45,288 bases of DNA from Brumimicrobium sp033722555 (GCA_033722555.1 JAWVYS010000026.1:1-45288), one strand, 5' to 3'. Numbered from the stretch's first letter, positions 16,860 to 26,996 are shown. The notes: generated by a model not told the origin, from the sequence alone. Numbers and translations: made by a program.

Positions 16860-17306
16860 TCAGAGCATATTCGCATTGTAAAATGAAGGATCATCAGATA
16901 CTTCTTTATCTATCCAGTTGGGGACTGAAATTTCCTGCTCTTCTGAGTTCAATTCGATTTCTGCCAAAATAAGTCCTTTCCGGGGTTGTCTGAATTCATC
17001 CACCTCCCAGGATAAGCCTTTTTCATTGATGATGTAACGTGTTTTATCTATCACTTTTTCACAGAAAAGGTCCAACATATCCTGCCCGTCCACCAACGGA
17101 ATTTCATATTCGAATTCCGGACGAGAAATGCCTGTTGTTCTTCCTTTTATGGTTAAAAAAGCTTTTGAATCAGTAATCCTTATCCGTATTGTTTTATCCA
17201 CACTTTTAACAAGGTAACCTTGGATTATTGCTTTTCCCTCTGCTGGTTTAATTTTTTCCCATGCATCTTTTTTTACAAGAAATTTTCGCTCGATTTCCTT
17301 TCCCAT
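16860..17306 (-). CDS. CYTH-domain protein (triphosphate tunnel family)
   Basis: 148 residues. It begins with the defining ExExK motif (EIERKFLV, E4/E6/K8) and keeps the alternating charged strands of the tunnel fold (IRIRITDSKAFLTIKG, EFEYEIPL, KTRYIINE, WEVDEF, LILAEIEL). Bacterial members of this length are usually inorganic triphosphatases; adenylate cyclase activity is the alternative. It starts 3 bases after the gap stop codon, so it is the second gene of a gap operon. Confidence 0.9.
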   Translation of the reverse strand: MGKEIERKFLVKKDAWEKIKPAEGKAIIQGYLVKSVDKTIRIRITDSKAFLTIKGRTTGISRPEFEYEIPLVDGQDMLDLFCEKVIDKTRYIINEKGLSWEVDEFRQPRKGLILAEIELNSEEQEISVPNWIDKEVSDDPSFYNANML

Positions 17307-17309
17307 GAT

Positions 17310-18302
17310 TCAAATACGTGAGATGAGGTCAACCAATCGGTTAGAATATCCGGCCTCGTTATCATACCAGCCAACTAATTTTATCAGATTTCCAACGGTT
17401 GATGTTAGTAAACTATCAAAAATACAACTGTGGGGATTACCAATAATGTCTGAAGAAACTACGGGTTCATCGATATAAGAAAGTATCCCTTTCAATTCGT
17501 TTTCTGACGCCTGTTTAAAACGTTCATTTATTTTTTCAACGGAAGGAACCTCTCCCTTAACAGTTATTGTCAAATCAGTCAGCGAGCCGTCAGGAACGGG
17601 CACCCTGATTCCACAACCTCCCATTCTGCCCTCCAGCTCGGGAAATATTTTACTAAGTGCTTTTGCTGCACCGGTGGTGGTAGGAACGATAGACTGAGCT
17701 GCTGCCCGGGCTCTTCTCAGGTCCTTGTGCGGCGCGTCATGCAGTCGCTGATCCGAGGTGTAACTGTGAACAGTGGTTATATAGGCACTTTCAATAGTGC
17801 ACAGATCTCTGATTACTTTGATTAAGGGTGCTGCTGAATTGGTCGTACATGAGGCATTGCTTATTAATTTGTCCGAAGGAGAAAGTATGTCATCGTTTAC
17901 TCCGAGAACCACCGACTTGATATTCTCTCCTTGTCCCGGCGCACTAATTACTACTTTTTTTGCGCCTCCTTTGAAATGCTTGGAGGCTCCTTCTTCGGTG
18001 CGAAATAATCCGGTAGATTCGAGTACGATCTCAACATTGTGATCAGACCAGGGTATTTCTTCCGGATTTTTAATCTGGGTGAACAGGATTTTTTTTCCGT
18101 TCTCAAACACCAGTTGGTTTCCATCGATAATGAATTTCTCATCCAGCTCCCTATGTATTGAGTCGTATTTGAATAAATGAGCAAGTGTTTCAATATCTGC
18201 AAGGTCATTGACTACCGCTACATCAATCATGTCACTTTTTAGACTCATTCTTGTGAAATATCTCCCAATTCTACCAAATCCGTTAACACCTATTCTTTTC
18301 AT
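17310..18302 (-). CDS. gap: Glyceraldehyde-3-phosphate dehydrogenase, type I
   Basis: Interconverts glyceraldehyde-3-phosphate and 1,3-bisphosphoglycerate using NAD(P). 330 residues from ATG 18302: Rossmann motif RIGVNGFGRIGR at the N-terminus, D33 in VVNDL favouring NAD, catalytic C152 in SNASCTTN and catalytic H179 in TTVHSYT. Two departures from the commonest sequence are SCTTNS (second Cys lost) and WYDNEAGYS instead of EWGYS; both are tolerable. The HDAPHKDLRRARAA block resembles the GapB/Gap2-type branch, so a gluconeogenic role is possible. An ATG three codons upstream (18311) is an alternative start. A TTG at 18332 is part of the -7 box and is rejected. Confidence 0.94.
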   Translation of the reverse strand: MKRIGVNGFGRIGRYFTRMSLKSDMIDVAVVNDLADIETLAHLFKYDSIHRELDEKFIIDGNQLVFENGKKILFTQIKNPEEIPWSDHNVEIVLESTGLFRTEEGASKHFKGGAKKVVISAPGQGENIKSVVLGVNDDILSPSDKLISNASCTTNSAAPLIKVIRDLCTIESAYITTVHSYTSDQRLHDAPHKDLRRARAAAQSIVPTTTGAAKALSKIFPELEGRMGGCGIRVPVPDGSLTDLTITVKGEVPSVEKINERFKQASENELKGILSYIDEPVVSSDIIGNPHSCIFDSLLTSTVGNLIKLVGWYDNEAGYSNRLVDLISRI

Positions 18303-18329
18303 ATCAATCATTCTGTTTTCGTAACTATA

Positions 18330-18360
18330 CAAATTTAACCAAATGCATGTCTAAAGTCAA
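18330..18360 (-). promoter_or_regulatory. Promoter of the gap-CYTH operon
   Basis: On the minus strand: TTG (18360-18358), 20-base spacer, then TAAATTTG (18337-18330), an exact -7 match, 27 bases before ATG 18302. Confidence 0.6.
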
Positions 18361-18487
18361 TCAAAAAAGAGGATAGTTTTTACACCTCAATTTATTTGGC
18401 TGCTGTTTGATTATGTTTAAACTTTCTCTTCTAAACTTTAACTAAAAATTCCTATTATGCCGGGAGATTACTAAATTCGTAGAGCCG

Positions 18488-19789
18488 ATGAAATTTTGTG
18501 CCAGTATATTCATAATTCTGCTATCCTTTGGTGGGTATGGTCAGGGAAACTGGGAGTGGACAGAACTCGCTTCCATGCCTGATTCTGTTTCGAATAATGC
18601 GGTTTGCGAGGCATTTATAGAAAATAAGAAATATGTTTACAGTTTTGGCGGAATAAGCGATTCTCTGACATACGCCGATATCCACCAGCGTGTTTTTAAG
18701 TATGATGTATCCTTGGATAGTTGGTCGGAAAAATCTCCAATGCCGGATACTTTGGGAAAAATAGCCTCGGCAGCCAGTTTTGTTAAAAACAAAATATATG
18801 TCATTGGGGGTTATCACGTGGATGAAAACGGGAATGAATATACCTCAAACAAAGTACATGTGTACAACCCTTTTCTTGATACCTTCGAAATTGACGGCGC
18901 TCCAATTCCTATACCTGTGGACGATCATGTTCAGGCAGTTTGGAGAGACAGTCTCATTTTTGTGGTTACGGGATGGAGTAATACATCCAATGTGCCCGAT
19001 GTCCAGATCTACAATCCCAGTTTTAATTCCTGGACTGCGGCAAGTGATTTACCCAATAACAATCTTTTTAAATGCTTTGGTGCCTCCGGTTACATACTAG
19101 GGGATACAATTTATTATTACGGCGGAGTGATACAAGGTCTCAATTTTACGGCTCAAGGATACCTTCGGCGTGGAATTATCGATCCTCAAGATCCAACCAA
19201 TATCTCCTGGGAATACCTCAATGATATTCAGGGAGCTGATAATTACAGAAGTGCTTGTTCAGGGCATAAATCTACTGTTTTCTGGATAGGTGGTGCAGAA
19301 GTAGCCTATAATTTTGATGCACTGGCATACGACGGAACAGGGATAGTCAATCCTTCAGCAAAAATTTTGGAATACAATGTGAATCAAAACAGCCAGAATA
19401 TTCTGCTAAATACTCCCGGTACACTGATGGATCATCGTGGAATAGCCAAACTGGGCGGAGGAAATTGGATTATCGCGGGTGGTATCGATTCTTTAAGACA
19501 GGTTTCCGATCGAACGTATCTTGTTCATAACAGTGCTTTATCAGAAATTGACGAAGCCTTGCAACCGCCATTTTTCGAAGTGAATGAGAACCCTGATCAC
19601 TTTATAGTGGTTACAGAGAATGTTGGTGAAGTAAAAGTGTACGACATTCTGGGTAGGCTTCTTTTTGAAGAGAAAAAATCGCTGGCAGATTTATATATTC
19701 CCAAAGCAGATTTGGAGATGAGTTTACTGCTATTTGTATACGACGACGGGTCAAACCTCCCGGTTACCAGAAAAAAGGTAAAACCCTGA
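18488..19789 (+). CDS. Secreted Kelch-repeat protein with type IX sorting-like C-terminus
   Basis: 433 residues. Signal peptide (residues 1-19, ending GGYGQ), then about six Kelch blades, each with the hydrophobic-GG core: YVYSFGGISD, KIYVIGGYHV, IFVVTGWSN, TIYYYGGVIQ, VFWIGGAEV, WIIAGGID. The last ~75 residues (VKVYDILGRLLFEEKK... to the end) match the pattern of type IX secretion sorting domains, 'v.vyDi.Gr.l', which direct export and surface attachment in Bacteroidota. So it is predicted to be a surface or extracellular beta-propeller; ligand unknown. A near-consensus -7 box (TAAATTCG, 18472-18479) lies 8 bases before the ATG. Confidence 0.88.
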   Translation: MKFCASIFIILLSFGGYGQGNWEWTELASMPDSVSNNAVCEAFIENKKYVYSFGGISDSLTYADIHQRVFKYDVSLDSWSEKSPMPDTLGKIASAASFVKNKIYVIGGYHVDENGNEYTSNKVHVYNPFLDTFEIDGAPIPIPVDDHVQAVWRDSLIFVVTGWSNTSNVPDVQIYNPSFNSWTAASDLPNNNLFKCFGASGYILGDTIYYYGGVIQGLNFTAQGYLRRGIIDPQDPTNISWEYLNDIQGADNYRSACSGHKSTVFWIGGAEVAYNFDALAYDGTGIVNPSAKILEYNVNQNSQNILLNTPGTLMDHRGIAKLGGGNWIIAGGIDSLRQVSDRTYLVHNSALSEIDEALQPPFFEVNENPDHFIVVTENVGEVKVYDILGRLLFEEKKSLADLYIPKADLEMSLLLFVYDDGSNLPVTRKKVKP

Positions 19790-19832
19790 TTTGCGACGCT
19801 CTTTTTCGGCATAAAAAATTATCTTCGTAAGG

Positions 19833-21932
19833 ATGAATTATCTGTTGAACACTCCCATTGAATATCTGAAAGGCGTAGGTGCAGAGCGGGGTCGATTATT
19901 AAAGGAAGAAGGAGGAATCAGTGTGATGTGGGATTTACTCAATTATTTTCCTTTTCGTTATATTGATAGATCTGAATATGCGAAAATCAGTGATTTGGCT
20001 ACTTATGAAAACAGCGCTGTTCAACTCAAAGGAAGGATTACTCATGTTACTGAGGTGGGAAGTGGTAGAGGGAAGCGTCTGAAAGCTGTATTTCAGGATT
20101 CTACGGGAACTATTGACCTCGTTTGGTTCAAAGGAATAAAATGGGTTAAGAATAAATTGCGTGCGGGAGTGATTTACCGAGTATATGGTAAACCATCACG
20201 TTACGGGGGGATCTGGAATATTCCTCATCCTGAGGTAGTACCTTTTTCTGAGGTAGTACACGACAAGGGATTACAACCCGTGTATAACAGTACAGAAAAA
20301 CTATCGAAAAAGGGCTTGAATTCTCAGGGGATTGAAAGACTCACTTTTGAACTGGTGTCTTCCGTAAAAGGTAAGATTCCTGAAATTTTACCGGAAGACA
20401 TAGTAAAAAATTACGGACTGATTTCCAGAGAAAAAGCGTACAAAGAGATCCATGTTCCAAAAAATGAAGAGGAAATTCAGAAAGCAAGATTCAGATTAAA
20501 GTTTGAAGAATTGCTTTTTCTTCAGCTTGAATTATTGCTGAGAAAAAAAAGTGGTGAAGAAAAAGGAGAAGGATTCATCTTTGAACATACCGGTAATTAT
20601 TTCACAGAATTTTATGAGAAGCACATACCTTTTGCACTCACTGAAGCCCAAAAAAGAGTGATCCGGGAAATCAGGCTTGATCTGAAAAATGGTAAGCACA
20701 TGAATCGTCTCCTGCAGGGAGATGTAGGAAGTGGAAAAACCCTGGTAGCACTATTATGCATGTTATTCGCTGTTGGCAATGATTTTCAGGCTGCATTAAT
20801 GGCTCCAACCGAAATTCTTTCCCAGCAGCATTTCCTAACGATCAGCGAAATGCTTCAACCGCTTGGTTTGAATGTTGCGCTTTTAACAGGATCTACAAAG
20901 CCGGCTGAAAGAAAGAGCTTACACACAGCTCTTGAAAAAGGTGAAATTCATATTCTGATAGGTACCCATGCCCTTCTGGAACCGAAAGTAAAATTTAAGA
21001 ACCTGGGATTTGCAGTAATCGACGAACAACACAGGTTCGGTGTTGCTCAGCGAGCTAAACTGTGGAGAAAGAATATTAAACCTCCTCACGTGCTTGTAAT
21101 GACTGCCACACCGATTCCGCGAACACTTGCAATGACTTTTTACGGCGACTTGGATGTGTCTGTAATTGATGAGCTTCCACCGGGAAGAAAACCTATCCAA
21201 ACAACGCACTTCTTTGAAAGCAGCCGATTGAAAGCGTTTCAGTTGATAAAGGAAGAAATTGCGTTGGGCAGACAGGTATATATCGTTTATCCCTTGATCA
21301 GCGAATCTGAAACCTTGGATTATAAAAACTTGATGGAGGGTTATGAGGCTATTACCCGGACGTTTCCAAGGCCGGATTATCAGGTGAGTATTGTTCATGG
21401 ACAAATGAAACCTGCGGATAAAGAATTTGAAATGGAGCAGTTTGTTAAGGGTAATACGCATATAATGGTAGCTACAACGGTTATCGAAGTCGGGGTCAAT
21501 GTACCGAATGCAACAGTCATGGTTATCGAAAGCGCTGAACGTTTTGGTTTATCACAACTGCATCAGCTTCGTGGTCGAGTAGGAAGGGGAGCAGATAAAT
21601 CCTACTGTGTATTAATGACCGGCAATAAAATTTCGAAGGAAGCAAAAAAACGCCTTCAAACCATGGTTGCGACAAATGATGGCTTCAAAATTGCAGAGGT
21701 TGATCTCGAAATCCGCGGCCCAGGGGATATTATGGGAACACAGCAAAGTGGAATATTAAACTTAAATTTAGCGGATCTTGCGCGCGATGGTAGAATAGTT
21801 TCGGTTGCCAGAGAAAGTGCGAAGGAAATATTAAAGCATGATCCTAAACTTCAGTTTAAAGAGCACGAAGGATTGAGAAATGAATTAAAGAGAATAATTA
21901 AATCCAAGCCGAATTGGAGTAAAATAGCGTAA
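19833..21932 (+). CDS. recG: ATP-dependent DNA helicase RecG
   Basis: Superfamily 2 helicase that reverses stalled replication forks and migrates Holliday junctions. 699 residues, normal length. The N-terminal wedge/OB domain (about 50-150) contains AVQLKGRITHVTEVG. Walker A GDVGSGKT is at 296-303, the DEQH box at 397-400 with HRFGVAQR, motif III TATPIPRTLA, and the C-terminal helicase motifs VATTVIEVGVNVPNA and QLRGRVGRG. The DIMGTQQSG block near the end is RecG-typical. Forms a two-gene unit with the small protein that starts 2 bases downstream. Confidence 0.97.
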   Translation: MNYLLNTPIEYLKGVGAERGRLLKEEGGISVMWDLLNYFPFRYIDRSEYAKISDLATYENSAVQLKGRITHVTEVGSGRGKRLKAVFQDSTGTIDLVWFKGIKWVKNKLRAGVIYRVYGKPSRYGGIWNIPHPEVVPFSEVVHDKGLQPVYNSTEKLSKKGLNSQGIERLTFELVSSVKGKIPEILPEDIVKNYGLISREKAYKEIHVPKNEEEIQKARFRLKFEELLFLQLELLLRKKSGEEKGEGFIFEHTGNYFTEFYEKHIPFALTEAQKRVIREIRLDLKNGKHMNRLLQGDVGSGKTLVALLCMLFAVGNDFQAALMAPTEILSQQHFLTISEMLQPLGLNVALLTGSTKPAERKSLHTALEKGEIHILIGTHALLEPKVKFKNLGFAVIDEQHRFGVAQRAKLWRKNIKPPHVLVMTATPIPRTLAMTFYGDLDVSVIDELPPGRKPIQTTHFFESSRLKAFQLIKEEIALGRQVYIVYPLISESETLDYKNLMEGYEAITRTFPRPDYQVSIVHGQMKPADKEFEMEQFVKGNTHIMVATTVIEVGVNVPNATVMVIESAERFGLSQLHQLRGRVGRGADKSYCVLMTGNKISKEAKKRLQTMVATNDGFKIAEVDLEIRGPGDIMGTQQSGILNLNLADLARDGRIVSVARESAKEILKHDPKLQFKEHEGLRNELKRIIKSKPNWSKIA

Positions 21933-21934
21933 TT

Positions 21935-22273
21935 ATGAAGAAAATTTTAAGCCTCCTTTCAATGATGTTTATTTCCCTGATGAGTTTTTCTCAGCTCAGC
22001 GGAGATATTAAAAAAGACCAAAGAAAACTGATTACGGAGACCGCCTTCATCCTTGAAGGTAATCACAACGGCAAAGTGGTTTTTGATATTTCTGTGGATA
22101 TTACCGGAAAAATCACCGCTATTAAAGTTGTTGATGATGAAACTACCGTAAAAAGTACTCCAGCAAAAATCAAAGCGCAAAACCATGTTAAAACGTTCGT
22201 CTTTGAGCCGGGAACAGCTTATCCCAAATTTCATCAGGGCAGAGTGGTGATTACCCTCGTTAAGCCGAAGTAG
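21935..22273 (+). CDS. Small secreted TonB-C-like protein
   Basis: 112 residues with a signal peptide (MKKILSLLSMMFISLMSFSQ). The mature domain follows the pattern of TonB C-terminal domains: GKVVFDISVDITGKITAIKVV, a helix (KIKAQNHVKTF), then FEPGTAY...QGRVVITL. It lacks the membrane anchor and Pro-rich linker of a true TonB, so it is not an energy transducer by itself. It is probably periplasmic. Two bases separate it from recG, implying co-transcription, with no obvious functional link. Confidence 0.8.
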   Translation: MKKILSLLSMMFISLMSFSQLSGDIKKDQRKLITETAFILEGNHNGKVVFDISVDITGKITAIKVVDDETTVKSTPAKIKAQNHVKTFVFEPGTAYPKFHQGRVVITLVKPK

Positions 22274-22357
22274 TATTTTTAAATGATGGTTTATACTTTT
22301 TAAGTTCACCGGACTTAAATTCAATAATTATTCGGCTTTTCCCTTACAAACAATCAT

Positions 22358-22365
22358 TATCTTTG
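22358..22365 (+). promoter_or_regulatory. -7 box of valS
   Basis: TATCTTTG, an exact match, 18 bases before ATG 22384. Confidence 0.5.
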
Positions 22366-22383
22366 CTTCAAAGTCAAAATTGA

Positions 22384-25011
22384 ATGGAAACTCCGAAAAC
22401 ATACGAACCAAACAAGGCAGAAGAAAAGTGGTACAGCCACTGGATGGAAAAAAATTATTTTCACAGTGAACCGGATGATAGAGAGCCTTATACAATAGTC
22501 ATTCCCCCGCCGAACGTTACAGGAGTGCTTCACATGGGACATATGTTGAATAATACTATTCAGGATGTTTTGGTTCGTCGTGCGCGTATGCAGGGAAAAA
22601 ATGCCTGCTGGGTACCCGGAACGGACCATGCCTCTATCGCAACTGAAGCAAAAGTGGTGAATAAACTGCGGGCTGAAGGAATAAAGAAATCTGATCTGAG
22701 CCGCGATGAATTCATGAAACACGCCTGGGAGTGGAAGGAAAAACATGGAGGGATAATACTGGATCAGTTAAAGAAACTGGGTGCATCATGTGACTGGGAG
22801 AGAACGCATTTCACCATGGATGAGGACTATGCAGACTCAGTGATTGAAGTTTTTATAGATCTTTTTAATAAGGGAAAGATTTATCGGGGTGTTCGAATGA
22901 TCAACTGGGATCCCGAGGCGAAAACAGCGCTTTCTGATGAGGAGGTAATGCATAAAGAGGTGAATTCCAAGCTTTTCCACGTACGATATAAGATCGCCGG
23001 AACGGATGACGAATGGCTAACGATTGCTACAACCAGGCCCGAAACTATTTTAGGCGATTCAGCGATTTGTATCAATCCTGACGATGCTCGTTATGCGAAT
23101 CTTCACGGTAAATTTGCCATCGTTCCGATCGCGAATCGCACCATTCCTATCATTCAGGATGATTACGTGGATATGGAATTTGGAACAGGTTGCCTGAAAA
23201 TTACTCCTGCTCATGATGTGAACGATTATGAATTGGGTAAGAAACACAACCTTGAAACAATTGATATTCTGAATGCTAACGGAACTTTGAACGAAAAAGG
23301 GTTGCATTATCAGGGTATGGATAGGTTTGAAGCCAGAAAGGCCATCGCGAAGGAACTGGATGAAAAAGGATACCTGATCAAAGTAGAAGATCACATCAAT
23401 AAAATTGGTTTTTCAGAAAGAACCGACGCCGTTATTGAACCGAGACTTTCTCTCCAGTGGTTTGTGGATATGAAAAATATTTCCAAACCGGCATTGGAGC
23501 ACGTTATGAACGGTGACATCAAATTCTTTCCGGACAATATGAAGAACACCTATCGTCACTGGATGGAGAACATCAAGGACTGGTGTATTTCCAGACAGCT
23601 GTGGTGGGGACACAGAATTCCTGCCTGGTATTTCGGTGAAGGACCTGATGACTTTGTCGTAGCAAAAACTCTTGAAAAGGCTGTAGATCTTGCTACGAAA
23701 AAAGCCGGGCGAACCATCGGTAAGGATGATCTCAAGCAGGATGAAGATGTGCTTGATACGTGGTTCTCAAGTTGGTTGTGGCCGATCTCGGTTTTCAAAG
23801 GATTGAATGATCCCGGAAATAAAGAAATCAAGTATTATTACCCGACAAATGACCTTGTGACTGCCCCTGAAATAATGTTCTTCTGGGTGGCCCGTATGAT
23901 CATTGCGGGTTATGAATATATGGATGAAAAACCGTTCCGAAACGTTTATTATACAGGGATCGTAAGGGATAAATTAGGCAGGAAAATGTCAAAATCCCTG
24001 GGTAATTCACCCGATCCCCTCGAACTGATTAAAAAATACGGTGCAGACGGTGTTCGGGTAGGAATGCTGGTTTCCTCTCCTGCAGGAAATGATCTTCCTT
24101 TTGATTCAAGTCAGTGTGAACAAGGTCGGAATTTTTCCAATAAAATGTGGAATGCCTCCCGATTGATAGATTCATGGGAGGTGCGAGAAATGGAGCAACC
24201 GGAATCGGCCCTCATTGCAATAAACTGGTTTGAAAGTAAATTCAATGAAGCGCTGAAAGCCATCAATGACCAGTATGATAAATTCAGGATATCTGACGCC
24301 TTAATGTCGACATATAAACTAATCTGGGATGATTTCTGCTCATGGTATCTGGAACTTGTGAAGCCGGATTATCAGCAGCCTATTGATGCTAAAACAAAAG
24401 AGACTACCGTACAGTTTTTCGAGAAACTGCTGAAAGTTGTTCATCCCTTTACTCCGTTCATTTCAGAGGAGTTGTGGCATGTTCTACGTAATAGGCAAGA
24501 AGGGGAGGATATTATTATTGCCTCGTGGCCAAAAACAGGAGATACCAACAAAGAGATTATTTCCCGTTTCGAGGATGCTTCTGAGATCATTACAAATATT
24601 AGAAACATCCGAAGCAAGAATAATATCGCCAACAAAATCAGGCTTGATCTGAAAATAGGAAAAGGAGAAAAACACCCGGTATCTATGGATCCTGTTTTAA
24701 GGAAAATGGGGAACTTAAGTTCTCTTGATTACGTGGAAGAAAAGGTTAATAATGCATATTCCTTTATCGTCAATAATACGGAGTATTTCATTCCTTTCGG
24801 TGATACCGTTGATATAGAGAGTGAACGAAAGAAACTTGAGGAAGAACTGGCTTACACCCGTGGCTTTCTCCAATCGGTTCAAAAGAAACTGAGCAACGAG
24901 CGATTCGTAAATAACGCTCCCGAAGATGTTGTTAAAAGTGAACAAAAGAAACAGGCAGATGCAGAGGAGAAGATCACGCTTCTGGAAGAAAAACTGCAGG
25001 ATCTGAACTAA
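22384..25011 (+). CDS. valS: Valyl-tRNA synthetase
   Basis: Class I aminoacyl-tRNA synthetase that charges tRNA-Val. 875 residues: HIGH-type motif as HMGH (50-53) within PPPNVTGVLHMGHML, an editing (CP1) domain around 200-350 with TTRPETILGD, the KMSKS loop at 534-538 (GRKMSKSLGN), an anticodon-binding domain (about 610-760), and a C-terminal coiled-coil arm (about 810-875) that is the ValS hallmark. Ends at a strong terminator shared with the aminopeptidase. Confidence 0.98.
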   Translation: METPKTYEPNKAEEKWYSHWMEKNYFHSEPDDREPYTIVIPPPNVTGVLHMGHMLNNTIQDVLVRRARMQGKNACWVPGTDHASIATEAKVVNKLRAEGIKKSDLSRDEFMKHAWEWKEKHGGIILDQLKKLGASCDWERTHFTMDEDYADSVIEVFIDLFNKGKIYRGVRMINWDPEAKTALSDEEVMHKEVNSKLFHVRYKIAGTDDEWLTIATTRPETILGDSAICINPDDARYANLHGKFAIVPIANRTIPIIQDDYVDMEFGTGCLKITPAHDVNDYELGKKHNLETIDILNANGTLNEKGLHYQGMDRFEARKAIAKELDEKGYLIKVEDHINKIGFSERTDAVIEPRLSLQWFVDMKNISKPALEHVMNGDIKFFPDNMKNTYRHWMENIKDWCISRQLWWGHRIPAWYFGEGPDDFVVAKTLEKAVDLATKKAGRTIGKDDLKQDEDVLDTWFSSWLWPISVFKGLNDPGNKEIKYYYPTNDLVTAPEIMFFWVARMIIAGYEYMDEKPFRNVYYTGIVRDKLGRKMSKSLGNSPDPLELIKKYGADGVRVGMLVSSPAGNDLPFDSSQCEQGRNFSNKMWNASRLIDSWEVREMEQPESALIAINWFESKFNEALKAINDQYDKFRISDALMSTYKLIWDDFCSWYLELVKPDYQQPIDAKTKETTVQFFEKLLKVVHPFTPFISEELWHVLRNRQEGEDIIIASWPKTGDTNKEIISRFEDASEIITNIRNIRSKNNIANKIRLDLKIGKGEKHPVSMDPVLRKMGNLSSLDYVEEKVNNAYSFIVNNTEYFIPFGDTVDIESERKKLEEELAYTRGFLQSVQKKLSNERFVNNAPEDVVKSEQKKQADAEEKITLLEEKLQDLN

Positions 25012-25035
25012 CTTTTTAGTAAAGACTGAAATAGA

Positions 25036-25066
25036 AAAGGGCGGGAAATAATTTTTCCCGCCCTTT
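25036..25066. terminator. Bidirectional terminator between valS and the aminopeptidase
   Basis: 13-bp perfect stem AAAGGGCGGGAAA / TTTCCCGCCCTTT with a 5-base loop; A's and T's on the two flanks allow use from both sides. Confidence 0.92.
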
Positions 25067-25088
25067 CTGTATTATATTATTAAACTGC

Positions 25089-26996
25089 CTACTTTTTATT
25101 CACACCCAGAATCTCGTCTACCGTGTGGTAAGAGATCGCGTGATAATTTGGACGTGCTTTTTCATAAACTTTTTTCGCCCACGCCTTATTTTCCGGTTTT
25201 TCACTTAAAGTTTCATAGATAGGAGCAAGGAATTTTCTTCTACCTACCTTAATGAGGAATGTTTCTATTTCAGGACGTAATTCTTTGTAATCATTTTTAA
25301 TTCCCAAAATGAACCATTCAGACATTATTTCCGCATTTCCACTGTTTTTAAAGTTCAGTTGAGCGTCAATTTGTTTCATTTTCTCCTTGGCTAATTCACC
25401 ATCAAAAGCGCGTATGAAGGCCAGCCATTCCTGTGTTGTTTTATCTTCTCTCATCAGATCGGCGGGAAGTTCTTTCTCACCTTTTTTGATCTTCACGGCA
25501 AGATCTTGAATATTCTTAAATCGGTCAGACTCTATTTTAAGGACATTGGCAGGAATCCCATCGCCATAAATCCATTCGTCTACATTGAAAGTAATATTTT
25601 CTTTCTTAAGAAGATTTTCATTCAGGTATTCAACAAAGGCTTCAGAGGTAAGCGTTTCAAACTGATGAACCTCGAAATATTCACGAAGAAATTTATCAAA
25701 CTTCTCTCTTCCAACTTTGTTTTCAAGCGTCTTGAGGAAAAAAGCACCCTTGACGTAAGCTACGTCGGTCATACCGTCATCCGGATTTCGACTTGCCAGA
25801 TCAAGCTTTAAATGTGTGTCTTTACTATGTCCCTCCTCCATCATTTCTTTTACACTTTCTTTCAGTTCCTGAAATTCAATGAGAGCAAGCATATCTGCCA
25901 CTTCCTTGCCATAGATTTTTTCCATGATTCTGTTTTCGAAATAAACGGTAAATCCTTCATTCAACCAGAAATCATCCCATGTTGCATTGGTCACCAGGTT
26001 TCCTGACCATGAATGTGCAAGTTCGTGAGCAATTACCGAAACAAGGCTTCGATCACCTGCAATAAGGGTAGGCGTAGCAAAAGTCAAACGAGGGTTTTCC
26101 ATCCCACCGAAGGGAAATGAATGAGGAAGAACGATCACGTCATATTTATCCCACAAGTATTCACCGTATAATTCCTGCGCTGCAACGATCATTTTTGGTA
26201 TATCCTGAAATTCCGTAGCAGCTGACTTAATCATGTAGGGTTCTGCATATACACCACTTTGGTCACCAAGTTTTGCATATTCGAGTTCACCAACTGCTAA
26301 TGCGATGAGGTAAGAAGGTATGGGTTGTTTCATTTCAAAATGATATTCCCCTTTGTCATTTTTCTCAGTCGGATTGTTTGCACTCATCAATGCAAGAAGT
26401 TCTGAAGGAACCTTCACTTTTGCCGAATACGTAATACGGTTTTCCGGAGTGTCCTGAACAGGAATCCATGTTCTCGTAAGTATCGCTTGTCCCTGTGTAT
26501 ACAGGAAAGGGTGTTTTTTACTTCCGGTGAGCGCAGGGTCTAACCAATCAAGTGCTTGAGAGGCCTCGGTTGTTTCATAATAAATATTGATGAATTTTGT
26601 CCTTTCATCAACCTCTATGCTCAAAGGTGCTCCCAGTAATTTGTCTTCCTTGCCGATGGTGAATTTAACAGGGGTTTCGGTGTCTTTTCCAATAGTAACA
26701 TTAATAATGTTTAGTCCTTGTACATCAAAAACTGCCTTTTTCGCACCATTGTTGATCATTTCATGCCTGGCCACTCCGACGATCTTTTTTTCATCGAAAT
26801 TCACATCCAGATCAAGGTGTAGATGCTTTGTGTTGATCTCATGAATGTTTGAATAGCTATGGTTTTTAACGATGGTCGCAACGAAGGTCGTATCCTGACT
26901 TTTCGAATCATTTGTGGTTTCCTTTGTTTCATTTTTTTCTTCCGTACAAGCAAACAATAAAACTCCTAAAACAATAAACGTAAATCTCTGGATCAT
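25089..26996 (-). CDS. M1-family metallopeptidase lipoprotein (aminopeptidase N / LTA4 hydrolase-like)
   Basis: Zinc aminopeptidase that removes N-terminal residues from peptides. 635 residues. Lipobox LLFAC (Cys17), so it is membrane-anchored outside the cytoplasm. GGMENPRLTF is the exopeptidase substrate-binding loop, and the zinc site is H324-E-L-A-H328 with E347 eighteen residues further on (HEXXH-X18-E). The helical C-terminal domain (about 510-630, with RPEIETFLIKVGRRKFLAPIYETL) resembles that of leukotriene A4 hydrolase-type members. It is divergent from two peptide transporters, which fits a role in supplying short peptides. Confidence 0.95.
   Translation of the reverse strand: MIQRFTFIVLGVLLFACTEEKNETKETTNDSKSQDTTFVATIVKNHSYSNIHEINTKHLHLDLDVNFDEKKIVGVARHEMINNGAKKAVFDVQGLNIINVTIGKDTETPVKFTIGKEDKLLGAPLSIEVDERTKFINIYYETTEASQALDWLDPALTGSKKHPFLYTQGQAILTRTWIPVQDTPENRITYSAKVKVPSELLALMSANNPTEKNDKGEYHFEMKQPIPSYLIALAVGELEYAKLGDQSGVYAEPYMIKSAATEFQDIPKMIVAAQELYGEYLWDKYDVIVLPHSFPFGGMENPRLTFATPTLIAGDRSLVSVIAHELAHSWSGNLVTNATWDDFWLNEGFTVYFENRIMEKIYGKEVADMLALIEFQELKESVKEMMEEGHSKDTHLKLDLASRNPDDGMTDVAYVKGAFFLKTLENKVGREKFDKFLREYFEVHQFETLTSEAFVEYLNENLLKKENITFNVDEWIYGDGIPANVLKIESDRFKNIQDLAVKIKKGEKELPADLMREDKTTQEWLAFIRAFDGELAKEKMKQIDAQLNFKNSGNAEIMSEWFILGIKNDYKELRPEIETFLIKVGRRKFLAPIYETLSEKPENKAWAKKVYEKARPNYHAISYHTVDEILGVNKK

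Noticed and set aside
20919..21461. 180-codon minus-strand open frame within recG
   Set aside because: Antisense shadow of a conserved helicase; translation has no recognisable motif.
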